From Phoronis australis (lineage: Eukaryota; Phoronida; Phoronidae), in assembly GCA_002633005.1 (NCBI GenBank), contig NMRA01000084.1:110320-174319 (forward strand): a stretch of DNA of 64,000 nucleotides. The letters are read 5' to 3'. The notes under the pieces are model-generated. The model was not told the DNA's origin. It ran no database searches and was given only the letters and a program-made list of their open reading frames with translations. Shown here in pieces: positions 24,670 to 36,400 of the stretch (the stretch's first letter is position 1; each line of letters begins with the position of its first letter). A program made the translations under genes and the position numbers.

Positions 24670-25307
24670 GATTGAACGTATTGCTGAACGGATTGGCATA
24701 ATGGATGGGAATGGAGTTGCCCGTACTGAAAAATGAGTGAAAGTCACGACACTACTCCGAATGTTAGGAGTAATTGTATTAAGCTTACAGAGAGATGATG
24801 CGTGTGGTCGAGCAGGCATAAAACTTATTATTTCAAATTAGGGATTGGGTGATGTAAGATGCAGCTAAATATGCTTTGGGTTTCATTGTGCTTACGCGCC
24901 AAAAGTATTCAGACAAAATGACCTGGAACACGCCTGTCATTTTTGCTGTAAACTTGATTAGCCTTAATGACTGAGAAATGATATTTTGTGGGAATGCTTT
25001 TGTCTTGTACTATAGCTGCAGGTAGTTGGACCACACTCTTACTTCCACACACTCACCTGTAGATACCGGTCGTCAACTGGTGCCACAGGACAGTACTATA
25101 CGGGGTTGCTGCACTGCGAGGGATATGTATGGACTGAGACAAAACCTCGCTTGTTAAACCAGGTGGCACTGGGGAAGGTGACAACTGGATCCGTTTTTTG
25201 GTTTGTGATCTCATTGAGCCTTTGTTTAAATTCTCACGCTGCAATTTTTGTGTTAAAAGCTCATCACTTTTGAATTGCAGTAAAAGTTTTCCAGTTTGGG
25301 ACAGTCG
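24665..25307 (-). CDS. Candidate 3' end of a minus-strand gene, convergent with the IQ gene
   Basis: The internal exon 25307-25057 has an acceptor (cccaaatttcag) and a consensus donor CAG/GTGAGT. Its frame reads RLSQTGKLLLQFKSDELLTQ and later SIHIPRSAATPYSTVLWHQ, ending in phase 2. After a 331-base intron, an acceptor reading ctcatttttcag gives exon 24725-24665. This completes a Ser codon and reads TGNSIPIHYANPFSNTFNL then TAA. Phases agree. The exon could begin further upstream, since the frame stays open to about 25379. Upstream exons were not found: an ATG in good context at about 25585 (MARKRSFPYHFTG) has no donor in matching phase. No family recognised. The 3' end overlaps that of the IQ gene. 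Confidence 0.42.
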
Positions 25308-25951
25308 CTGAAATTTGGGACACTCGAGATTCAAGCAGAAATTGATTTTCTTGATTTTAGAATTGAGTATATTTCTCAAATTGGTAATGTATATCTCTTA
25401 CTGCTCTAACTTTGGTATCTACTTGTACCTTATTTAAAGCCTAACTTCAACAGAATTTTGTTACTTGAGATGAATCAGGCTAACTAGATAGTCCTAGCAA
25501 AGACTTAGTAAAATAAGAAAACGCGAGTTCAATCACATAAGTGTAAGCCCGTGAAATGATAAGGGAAGCTGCGTTTTCGTGCCATGTTGCATCACCGCGA
25601 GACCCCAGCGCCAACAACAAAAAGTTGTATTGAATAGAGGTCTGAATAGAACACCATTGCGTGCGGGTGTTATTCTCAGCTGTTTGAATTAAAAGGTAAT
25701 AATTCTCGCGGTGACGTAGACAAAAGCAAGCTAATACGCCTAACAGTTTGTTACATTTGGCAATTTATGGCACTTCTGGGGTAAAAGTGATGCTCTTAAC
25801 ATACTGTAGGAACCAAATTTACATGTGGTACCATTGAGGATAGGCTTTAAGGTATCTGAAATGGAGGTAGGTTGATCATAGATAGACTAATGTGCTATTT
25901 TAATGTATACGTAAAAGTTATTGGACTGGATTCAAGTTCCTCTTCCATCTT

Positions 25952-26046
25952 GGTAATGACCAGCTATTCCTAGTAATGACTAGTCGTGTTACTGGTAATG
26001 ACCAGCTATTCCTAGTAATGACTAGTCGTGTTACTGGTAATGACCA
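25952..26046 (+). repeat. 42-bp tandem repeat, 2.3 copies
   Basis: The unit starting ggtaatgaccagctattcct begins at 25952, 25994 and 26036, identical between full copies. Each unit itself is two diverged 21-base halves (gtaatgacc-ag / gtaatgact-ag). Confidence 0.9.
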
Positions 26047-26139
26047 GTCGTTCTAACTACTTTTGTCTGTCTTAGAGCGCTTGTGCTCATCCGTCACCGA
26101 CAGGAATTGCACGAATTAAGTTGTCATCTGGTATGCCAC

Positions 26140-28378
26140 TGATTGATTTGTGTATGGACTGGACTTTCTTAAGCTCGATTTATGTTCTCCAGAGATGAAG
26201 AATTCTACAACAAGGCATAGATTGTAGTCCCAGTGTAAAGTTACTCGTTTTCTTTATTTTGTGCATCTTGTTGTAAAGGATGTACTGCGAAGCCTTGTAG
26301 GAATATGAAGTCCCGATTTCTTAAGTTGAATAGGTGCAGTGTTTTGTAACAGCCTTGGGTAATATGACATGTATTTTTGGTTATTTCTGCGTATCTGTTT
26401 TGCTGATGTCTATCATTCATTTCTAATTCAGAGGACTTCTATCTGCAATTGTAAAACAGAAAAAAATGATTCTGTTAGTCAATATAAATGTGCGGGCACT
26501 GCAAATATTAAAAGCCTGGTTTCATGTTGGCTTTTAATTGTTCAGTTTAAAGTTTGCACTTGGCTTCATCATATGCATAATTAATTAATTTGTGAGCTGA
26601 ATATACATTTATTGAGCATACAAGTACTTAATGCTAGGTCGAGTGCAAGTTGTTACTGGAAATCTGATGTAACATTATCCCAAAACCTAAAGTTACAAAG
26701 CTAGGTCACAAATATTTATTTTTTTAGTGAGTAAATGTTGGCGGTGTTTCATTTTTGATAAAATTCGCTTATAATGGTTTATAACCATGACTCTCTACAG
26801 GTGATATGCTGTTAGCTATCATACAGTACTGTTTGAGCCCCAGTTTCATTGATTTTATTGAACATGTTTAAATTATTACTGATATATAAAGTTTTACTTT
26901 CTTTCGTTAAACTATTTCGTGGTTGTTGCATTTGTTAAAAGTTTGTAAATAGATATAACTGATACTGATGTGTGTTGTGAATAGTTTTGTTCATTTGGAA
27001 TAAGATACCACTGAAAGCAAGGTGGGTGCGAATTCAGAGTGGAGGGCCCAGGGAGAGGGGTGTTAACCTGCTACACATTCTCTGCCTCGTCTTCAACCTA
27101 GGGGTACTGTTTGCATCGTATGGTTGTCCATTGTCCGCTTTCAGTCTATTCTTATGCTTTCATCTGCTAGAACACACTGGTGCAGTATCTGACCTCTGCC
27201 CAGAGTGACATCCCTACATTACCTTTCTTAGTCGTTCAGCTGAATTCTGCTCCAAATAAACTGTTGTTTCGCCGCCTTACAAAACGTTTATGACTACGAA
27301 TGGACAGCAATTTCAGGGCTGTGCCTTTTAATTCCTGCTAAGGCTCTCAAAACTCCACACATCTACCGATGTTCCTTACACAGAGATCACCTCGCCGACC
27401 ATATCCCCCCCCCCTCGATTCCACCGCTTCTAAGGGCCTTTGCATCACTAGGGCGATGATGTCTGAAAGCTGACAAAAGAACGGAAAAGGTGTTCTGAAA
27501 AGTCGAGGGTCGTGGTTGTGTTGCGCGAGGTTGCGTTTTATACAACAAACGGTGCATTGAACATATCTTATATTTTGCACAACAAATAAAAGTTCTGAAA
27601 TACCCATAAATTGTTAGTTCGTAACAACGAAGAAATCCTGAAAAATTTGAGCATTTATGAATATAGTAAAGTAATATGAAAATACGAACGCAACATTTCA
27701 AAGGGCCGATATATGTGAAAATAAAACATTTAACTCGATCGTGAAGGCCCGTGAAAGATTTTAAATACAATAAGTTTGAAATTACATTTATATAAAACAA
27801 CATTAAACAGTGCCGTGAATAATGTTTTTAAACGCTATACAAAATATTTAGCGGCATACTAGGCCAAAAAAGCAAAGTTGATTCTCGTCTTTACTACGAC
27901 TCGTTCTGAAATCAGAGTGCGCACAGTTTCAGCCAAGGTTTTTAAACGCCATGATTTACCGAAAGATGACTTTGAAAACAAATTATGTATCGTTATTGCT
28001 CCTCGGGGGTGGATTTTTGTGAGCAACTTAAACTAACACCGCACCACAGACTAGGAACAGAGACAATTACGCTTTTGTGGCCCTGCCTATAACAAACAAC
28101 ATTTAAACAGTAACCAGCGAAACGTTTCAAAACGTTATTTAGAATAACCCATAGGGTTTATTTCCGATTCTTTCTTAAAAAGTATATAACCTAGCTTCCT
28201 TCACTTTCTCGGTGTAGCAAAACATGTCTTTCTTATAACGACAAATTGATCAAACCAGATCCTTACATTTGTCTCGATGAGCAAGTTCCAACGCGCTGAA
28301 CCGATTGAGGCACAACTGCTAAGTGGAGCACTGCGATTCATGTAAAAATGCTCCGAGCTTCGCCACATTGTTTACAGA
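26140..28378. other. Gene-poor spacer
   Basis: No exon supported. Contains C-run ccccccccc at 27407-27415 and AT-rich unique-looking sequence. Minus-strand frames at 27347-27803 overlap each other and have no splice or domain support. Confidence 0.4.
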
Positions 28379-28637
28379 AAACGCAAATGTTCTACAAGTA
28401 AAAAAACTTGACACGGTTCCCTTTGAAGGTTGGAAACAACCAGGTTTGACACCATCTCCTTGTCTTGAAGAGTTACCATTGAAAAAGACATATCCAACTG
28501 TCAAAAGCTCTGGTTTGCCATTTCAGGGGAGACCTAATACTATACATTCACACATGTGGGTCAAAAATGTGACACACGCTCCTAATCCAAGATTTAAATA
28601 TGAGAGCACGACTCCCCTTCTTGCAATTGAAGACTAG
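28379..28637 (+). CDS. Candidate terminal exon of unknown gene
   Basis: An acceptor (cacattgtttacag) is followed by an open frame reading NANVLQVKKLDTVPFEGWKQ, later LPFQGRPNTIHSHMWVK, to TAG at 28635-28637. No ATG starts the frame, so it would be an internal or last exon entered in phase 1. Upstream partners were not settled: a short open stretch with splice-like ends at 26076-26130 has a compatible phase, and so does exon G of the IQ gene. The minus strand is also partly open here. AATAAA occurs about 490 bases later. Function unknown. Confidence 0.28.
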
Positions 28638-28639
28638 AA

Positions 28640-30190
28640 ATACTGATCTGTCAGAAAACTGAATTCGTAGTTTTCTAGACGTTCAGTTATTGCTTGCCTT
28701 CAGTCATCAAACTGGTACATCTTGGAAACCCGGTATACACAGGCCTTATACACATACAGTGTATTGCAATTAACAGGTTCTGGACCCATCCAGATGTTCG
28801 ACGTGTAATAGTTTAGTACGGCAATGATGGAAACACCTTTTCTTCCAACGCTTTGTCCGTAAACCTCAATCTCTGTTGGACAACAAGCAACAATCCTCAT
28901 AAAATTAAATAAGTTTAAGACACTGTTATGATGGACACTTAATCAGAGATTTTCAACACGACAGCTAGCTGAATGGAAGCCAGGCGAATGCTGGAATTGT
29001 AACACAAACATAATGTATAAACGTGTAATGACGGGTAGCGCAATACCATTTTCGCCACAGTATTTTTTGTACAGTGAATCAAAGTAATGTTCTTATCACA
29101 AACACTCATCACGTGGAAAAGTAAATAAAAATGACTTGTTTCCACTATGCGGGTTCACATTTTTAAATAATCTTCACAATAGCAGCACGAAAAATGAACT
29201 TAATCGCGAATTTCTCACGAGTTACTTAGACGACAAGCAACTTAAAAAAGTCAATACAGATGCTCAAAGCACCAAATACATACTTGTACAGTGATGCTTA
29301 AGACCTAATGTTTAGCCGTCGTCTGGGCGAAGTTCACAATTGTTGGAAACTCAGTACGGGTGCGGCACTGTAAGCCGAGATCTGGTTTGAACTGTAAATT
29401 GCATGTTTCGTATTTGCCAACAAATAAATTCTCGGTATTCCACAACGTAGCCGGCCAATTAACAGCCGCACTGAGATGATGTTTCGATTTTCATTATCGA
29501 AATTTCTGCCACTAAAACAATGATCGCATCCCTAAATTTTTCGCAATGAATTGTGAGACCTTTTCTCATATCCAGCCCTTAACTTACACATGTTATCTGC
29601 ATTTGACACCGACATACACCAGCGCTGTGACAAGAAATGGAAATTCCACACTCGTGCAAATGCAGGATGACGCTCACGTGCTTATTAAAATGTTGCTAAC
29701 TTAGAATGACGGTATAAGTCTAAATAACGCATTATTGCAATTCAAGTAGGTACCGGTAAAAATGTCACGAGCTTTGACTTTGAAAATCCTTAAGTTATGA
29801 ATATCTCGGTTAAGGGCGACCTGAAAATGCCAGAGATGAAATCTACGAAATTGACTTTTGTAGGACCAGCCACAACGATCCTGTAACGGAATGTAACGTA
29901 TCTAATGTGGGGCATCTACTTTTGCTCGTAGTGTGGCGCAATTCGGCAGGTGTGCTAATCGACAATTTGAATTAGACTTTTGATCAAGAAATTGTGCGAT
30001 CTAAAAATCAATCACATTTCTTACAATTCGGCGTTTGATACTTGATTAATGCCGAAATTTCTCTGAAGAAAGCGACAAGTCGCCTAACCTGCTTTCAAAT
30101 GTCCCAGCAAGCGATCCGTCGCCACTGAAGAGTAGGCTAGACACCCCGAAACTTGTACGATTTTAAGGCACGAACTGGCACGCAGCTCTG
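28640..30190. other. Spacer between candidate exon and GPCR gene
   Basis: AT-rich sequence with no open frame of note. It would include the GPCR 3' flank. AATAAA on the plus strand at about 29126 could serve the candidate exon at 28379-28637. Confidence 0.35.
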
Positions 30191-30191
30191 C

Positions 30192-30496
30192 CCACAGACG
30201 TCATCAGCTTCTGATCGTCCCCAATACACTACATGTATATAGTAGAATTACCGTAAACGTTCGTGTTAACGCCCATGCTCAGTTAACCGCCCACCCCCTA
30301 CTTTAGGAGGATTTTCGATTTAACCGCCCACTGCTCGGTTAACCACCCATCTGCGATTTTTGAAGATTTCCAGTTAAGCGCCCACCTCTCGGTTAAGCGC
30401 CCATCCCCGACTTTTAAAGATTGAAGATTTAGCGCCGAGTGCAACGCAAACGTATATAGTGTATTGTATACGATCAGAGGCTGATGACGCCTGTGG
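30192..30496. mobile_element. Foldback/MITE with ~50-bp inverted arms and a GCCCA array
   Basis: The left arm (CCACAGACGTCATCAGCTTC from 30192) is the imperfect inverse of the right arm, which read from the other strand starts CCACAGGCGTCATCAGCCTC. They also share CTGATCGT and CAATACACTA further in. Between them lie ATTACCGTAAACG and four to six spaced copies of GGTTAA(C/G)CGCCCA(C/T) (30265-30410). GTATATAGT occurs at both inner edges. No coding. Confidence 0.6.
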
Positions 30497-30826
30497 TTCT
30501 GCCATGGGAGTGAAGGCGAACATGGAACCGTTTAACCCAGGAATGCCGTGACCAACGTATTATATTATTAGAGCTTGGGACCCCGAGACTTGCCGAAAGC
30601 AAACAACTCTCATGCATGTGCACGGCACAACCTCAAACGTCGCAAGATCGGAGTTAGTGGCATTCCAGGCTAGAGTTCTATACAGCGAGGATATTAAAAT
30701 GTTTAAAAAATTGGCACGCATTGATTTGCGGTAAGCGAACGTGAATCGCACTAAAAGAACCTGCGCTGGTACACTAAAATGACATGTTTTGTTGCGCAAA
30801 GCTCAAGCTGTCGTAACGCTTTGTTA

Positions 30827-31143
30827 TCATTTTTCAGGATTTACCGGTACTGCTGTGAACGCTTCATCTCCATTCAGTTGGTTCATTGTTGATTTTGACA
30901 TACATTCATACCCATCATCACTTTTTGAGCTATTCGACTTTGATATTGACATGGAACATGATCGAAAAACAAAGACTTCCGTTTCATTCGAGGCATTTGA
31001 TCGAAGGAAGCGGCTTGGGAGGTCACGTTCTCTTCTGCTAGGCCTCTTGTTACAACAAACTATCCCGGTGAAGACAAAATAAATCCACGGGTTGCAGCAA
31101 CTGTTCAGGCTAGCCAAAAAATTGGCAACCACTTGCAGAGGAT
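30827..31143 (-). CDS. Vasopressin/oxytocin-type GPCR, last exon (TM7 and C-tail)
   Basis: The acceptor atctttccag precedes 31143. The exon enters in phase 1, completing the His codon 328, and runs to TGA at 30829-30827, giving a 432-residue receptor. TM7 reads VVANFLASLNSCCNPWIYF, with NPWIY (345-349) as the NPxxY motif. Cys357-Cys358 are a likely palmitoylation site. The tail is rich in Ser and Thr (SISKSNSSKSDDGYECMSKS), typical of kinase/arrestin sites. An intron between TM6 and TM7 is the known arrangement of vertebrate vasopressin/oxytocin receptor genes. No canonical poly(A) signal is obvious within a few hundred bases. Confidence 0.85.
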
Positions 31144-31954
31144 CTGGAAAGATTATAACCAATTAAGACAAAAAATCTGCGTTGCGATCAAAAATATTAA
31201 ATGTGAAAATGCGCAATACAACTGAAGACTACTAGACTGCTTCTGCTCATGGAGCCATTTATAGAGCTACCAACTCACAAAGTGAACCTTCAATCACGAG
31301 TACTTTTTCAGTCATAACCTTCATGAAAACAGTCCTACGTTGACACCTAACCGGTAGAGCTAGGGCAACTCGACCGGTTTCCCCACCACAGAATCTGCCG
31401 GTTCAAATCAAATACACCATGCTGTTGTAGTTGGATTCTGATGATATCGTTATGTGACTACCATAAAGAAAATTTAGGGGCGACAATAGTATTTTTAAAT
31501 TTTGAAAGTTTGTAAATAGCATAAAATTTGAATAGTTTGTCAAAAAGCGCAGGTGATTAGGTTTTTGAATTATGATTTCAAATTGGACAATAAATGACTT
31601 TTATTACCCGAAACCTTTGTTTAATGTTACAATAAAATGGTTCGCATAAATTCTGTTGTGTGTGCAATATAATTGGGCCAATTACCAAACCACCAGGCAG
31701 CAGCTGGATTTTGAGGTAAGCTAAGTGTCATCGTACAATTCTTGTCGTGTAACCTCTGGTAGACTCAAAATGATATCCATAGTTGAAATATAGGTCATAA
31801 ATGTTTGATCCAACAAACAAACACCCAGCAAGCAATCAAAAACCTAGCCAGCCCACTTATTCGCAAAACTACCTGAAAACAATATAGTCATGAACCCATC
31901 CAAACAGCTATCTGCCGCCCATCTGTCAGTCAATCAGCCAGACAGTCTGCTCAT

Positions 31955-32390
31955 TCGTCCATCCGTCCGTCCACCCACCCATCCACGCATGCAAGTCTTC
32001 ATCCACTAGTTCAGCCACCCATAAAATCAACCAATCAATCATTCCTTACAACCACCCATCTATCTACCCATCCACCTGATTAGTCCTCCAATAACCCATC
32101 TATCCACCCACTTACCCACCCATCAAGCCGCCGCCCATGTATCCATCCACCCGTCTATCCATTCAACTATTCACTTATTGTCCACCCCATTCACTCATCT
32201 ATCCTCCCATCTCTCCATCCATCAACTCATCAGTCCATCCATGCATCCACCCATCCATCCATCCACCCAACCATACACCCACCTATCTACCCATCCACCC
32301 AAAAGGCATCCACCCATTCACCCATCCATCCACCCGTCCATTCATCCACCCGTCCACCCACCATCCATCTATTTATCCATCCCTGTCTAT
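31955..32390 (+). repeat. CCAT/CCAC-type microsatellite in the GPCR intron
   Basis: Imperfect tetranucleotide array of (C-A-T-C / C-A-C-C)n with interruptions, densest at 32100-32370. It fills about a third of the 1313-base intron that separates TM6 from TM7. Open frames over it (IHPSIHP-type) are a by-product of the repeat. Confidence 0.9.
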
Positions 32391-32456
32391 TTGTCAGATT
32401 TGCTTCAATTCATTTCACTATTACTTTTTTAATTGTAACGCTACCTGAAGACTTAC

Positions 32457-33438
32457 GTAATGCTTCCACTGGTCGCTCTGGACCGCCTAGTGTCCAGGTA
32501 TGGACAACGAAGTAGGGCAACCAGCAGAGTAAGTAGGTAAGCATAACAACGGCGCTAAGCTTGACTGTCTTCAACCTGGTTTTGTTGTAATTCGCAGTCG
32601 AGTGCACCCTGAGCAACCCTTCTCTTCCCTTGGTAGCGTTGTTGTTTCCTGGCGACTTTGGGCGGCAGTGTTGCCGTCTGCGACCATTAGTGTGAACGAC
32701 ATAACAAATTCGGCCGTAGCAAAAGGCGAGCAAGAAAAACGGAACAACGTAGATCATGCCAAGAAAATACATGACGTAAGCCATCCACATGTGCGTGGGG
32801 TGGAATTCAGCCCAACAGCGGTCTAACCGATTTTGTTTCATACTGATGTTGTCGTACCATTTCCAGACGACCAGCTGAGGTATCGCCATTAATGCCGCCA
32901 AACACCAAGCAGCAGCGATCATGACTTTGACGCGCTTCGCACTCCAGGACTGGTTCGCAATTGGATGACAGAGTGCAATGTACCTATCTATTGCAGTCAT
33001 GACTAAGATATATGCAGATAGATACAACACGTAAACCTGCAAATATGAAACCGCCTTACAAAGAAAGGCACCGCCACGGAACGGAAAGATGGCTTGTTTC
33101 AGGATTTCTGGTAGAACGTTGAAACCGGCGACAAGAATATCAGCGAGGCAAAGATGAACTATGAAATAATGCATTCGAGATAGTTTCTCTCGTCTGCTCA
33201 ACACAACGAGAGCAAACATATTACTTGCCACAGTAATAGCAAAGATAACAGACAAAACCGCGATGGACAAAGAGGCGTAATCAAACGTGTCAAACATGGT
33301 CATGCTGCTGTTCCATACTATATTAGTCGAAATGTTCAAGCTGTCTTGATTAGACGGGTACGGCAAGAGGACATCTTCTTCCAGCAGCGGCATTGTAGCG
33401 CTAAAACGTGAAAACATCACAGTGCCTGTTAATGACAA
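32457..33438 (-). CDS. Vasopressin/oxytocin-type GPCR, exon with TM1-TM6
   Basis: Class A GPCR for a neuropeptide of the vasopressin/oxytocin (vasotocin-like) kind, acting at the plasma membrane. From the ATG at 33438: N-glycosylation sites N35 and N43; TM1 about 56-80 with N73; TM2 91-113 with D100 in LCLADILVAGFNVLPEIL; C127 and C208 for the extracellular disulfide; DRYIALCHP at 151-159; TM4 W178; ECL2 RCWAEF as in this family; TM5 P233; TM6 CWLPYF 305-310. The donor is GTAAGT at 32456 in phase 1. A second ATG (33393, residue 16) follows an acceptor-like ttttcacgttttag, so a 5' UTR intron and the shorter start are possible. A receptor of the related NPS/CCAP group is the main alternative, but CWAEF and the exon-2 NSCCNPWIY favour the vasopressin group. 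Confidence 0.85.
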
Positions 33439-33439
33439 A

Positions 33440-36400
33440 TATCAACGGTTGCAAGCAATCGAAAACATTAATCGATTCTACATTGGGTTCACTGATAGTT
33501 TAGTCACAAAACGTGAAATTTGAAAAGGCTTGGGGTGCTAATGAAATCCCAGGGACGGAAAGTGATCAAGTCACACCCTCTTTAATTACAAGTACTACGG
33601 GCTAGCTCATTCAATTGACGCGAGGTTTAAGCTATCCTTCGCTCGACAACCAATTCAGCTCGTACTCTCGGACTGTCTGCTCTGACTCTTAAGCAAACAT
33701 TCAAGCATTAACCGCATATTTTCTAAAACAGAATTTAACACACTTCATTTACAACTTTTTACCCAATGTAAAATCCCGTAGATACGTAGCAAGCCCTAGA
33801 ACCACGATGGCAGCAGGAATCTCCTGCGTCGCCTCCTGAACTACCCGCATTGCATTGACGTCACACTTTAGGCTACGTCCCTTAGCAGACCTGTTGCAAC
33901 CAGACAACGTGGAACGAGTATTCTGTTCTCGGTTCCACTTATAAAACAAAACAGAAGATTGACTGAGAGCAAATTCAAAATCGTTTTTATAAATTAGTTT
34001 AGCAACTACACGGACGGACTATGAGCCTGAATTCACTTTCGTGTACCGCGGATTCATTCAATTAGGTGGTAGATACATGTACACAGTCAATGCTCACAAT
34101 TCACACTATACATTAGTACAAGCAACACGTTACTCATCAGTTATCGTATACATCGCGCCGTATTAAATAGGGTCATGTTTTAGAAACCATGTGAACACGA
34201 TAGGGTACAATTTTCGCCAGAAACTACAACGGAACGCGAGCGGAAGTTCTCGTTACGGCAAACTGTTTGGTACTAAAAATAGCTTTGTACTAGTCAAATG
34301 GTGTTGGTAACTAGGCAGAGTTACTTTACTGTAAATGTCTAGAAACTGCAACATGAAAGTAGCTGCACGATGAAAATAACGACATGATAAAGGTATCAAA
34401 TTCTTAATTAGTTAGGCATACAGTAAGCGTGCCGAAACTAACGAAGTTGAAATATCTGTTTTTGGCTCCTCATTAAATCCTAGACTCAGTGCTTTTCCTA
34501 ACAAGTTGTGAGTGCTATGGCAGTTACTATAAAAGCGTTGTAATATCATAGCCACCCCATATACGTTTAACATAATTTTACATAACCAGCGAAACAATAG
34601 TTATTCTATACGAACATCGCTCGTTCTATTGTTGTTATGCTCTTTATTTTGTCATTTACTCAATGCTAAACTAGGTCTTCAATTCTCGATTTTATGAGCG
34701 GTAGCAAATAATTGAACAAGTTCAACATGAGGAACGAGGGTGGTAAAACTCTAACCGCCATGGAAACCAGCTTCGTCTGCTTAACGTGGACTATGTCTTA
34801 TTTGATCTGCCTTCAAATGGTGAGCGTGGAATAAGTGTATCAATTAATGTGAGGTAAAGATAAAATGTCTGTTTTGATCCATTTGATGACCACATTACTG
34901 CATTTAAAGTAAAGAACCCTGCAGATGACGTTTCCGCTATCGCACCGGAAACTTGTTACAAAACAAGATGCTCACTGACAGACTGTTAAGAAAAAAGGAA
35001 AACAAAAGTACAAAGTACAGAACAGCATTCCAATGGGCCCCAATTGTTTCATTACTATTGCACAAACATAACAGACAATTGAATATAACAGTGCACGCGT
35101 AGGGGGTTGATTTCCTACAACTTGCCAAAAAATGAATCTGGACCCAATATAGTAAACCCTGAATTGTTACAAGCTAAAACAACGGTATGGCTCAAGGGGA
35201 AGTTCTCAGAGATAACGCGGGGTAACTCCAAACGCCAGATTGAGGAAAGGAGGAGGGGTGGAGGGGGGGGGGGTGCTTTCAGCTCTGGTAATGGCCAGCA
35301 GGTGGATACTCTCACGCCCAGCTTGGACAGAATAACATAGCACAACCGCTTTGAACAGGAAATTTGGTAAGTTCATTTCTCAAATTTATTAGTCTATTAA
35401 CACCAGGCTTTAGCTTATTTTCATTAGCATTTCGTTTCAGTCGTTTTTTTTCTCAGGTAAACCCAAGATTACTGTGTTGTTAAAAGAACAACAAGGGGTA
35501 TGTAGTGCAATCATGGTGGTCAACGATGAGCACTTTCGTGGAATTTTGTGGCGTACATGAGATATGATTGGCAGACTTTCCGGTCGCCAGTTCAGCAATC
35601 TTTCCACTAATGACTCAGTGGTCGATTTGTGTCAACAATTAAACTTACGGCTCATACAGAAATGATGTTCTGCTCGAGAATTAACTTTTTAACAGCAATT
35701 TTTGTTATTTCCGTCATCGTATTTGTTAACATCCTCATTTTAATAGTAATGATATATTTAATTTGTACTGTTCCTATTACTTTAATTAATCTTCTAATTA
35801 TTTACATGCATTTGTTATTTGTCAAATGTACTGCTGTAAAGGTAATCTTGTTCCTTACTCGATTTGAATGTGATTTCTTGGCTTGTCTGACAACTGAGAA
35901 TTTGTATTTGATATCGGAACTCGGTAATTTTACCTTCGTACCGCGCGTAGGTGTACATCTGTATATGTTTTGCGCGTCGAAAAGCATTCAGCGTTGGAAA
36001 TCCTGACACGAGGTTTTCGTCTAGATATTTTAGATCCAGCAAATTCATTTCTGACTAATAAAAGCAATAACCGTTTCAGGCAACTCAGTTACGTCAGGAG
36101 CTTACTACACGGACTAAACATGCAAGTCCAGTTCTGTTTAAACAAACCGTCACTGCATACAGTCGCGAGGAATTTGTGGTTTGTGGAGCAGTTATTGATA
36201 AGAAGGTCAAGCCGCATGGGAACATCTAGTGTTTCTCCAACAACTGATGGCTTGAAACAGCGAACCGATTTCCCGTAGCCTGTTGTGCGAAACCCTTGAT
36301 AAGGAATAGCCAAAGAAGACACACTACTAGCTAAAGATGGAGTTCGTTCTTGCAGTATTTTAGTCGGGTTGCAAATCAAATTAATGACTTTAAAAGCGAC

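Noticed and set aside
25560-25600. ATG in good context (MARKRSFPYHFTG) as first exon of the convergent minus gene
   Set aside because: The frame stops after 18 codons and no GT donor gives the phase needed for the exon starting at 25307.
30265-30410. CRISPR-like array (spaced CGCCCA units)
   Set aside because: Units are short and variable, spacers are not unique in the CRISPR sense, and the setting is a eukaryotic foldback element.
32137-32448. Ile-His-Pro repeat frames
   Set aside because: Direct translation of the CCAT/CCAC microsatellite in the GPCR intron.
35629-36006. 125-codon hydrophobic frame
   Set aside because: AT-driven Ile/Leu/Val/Phe composition, no ATG start (begins at GTG after a stop), no splice context, and overlapped by open frames on the other strand.
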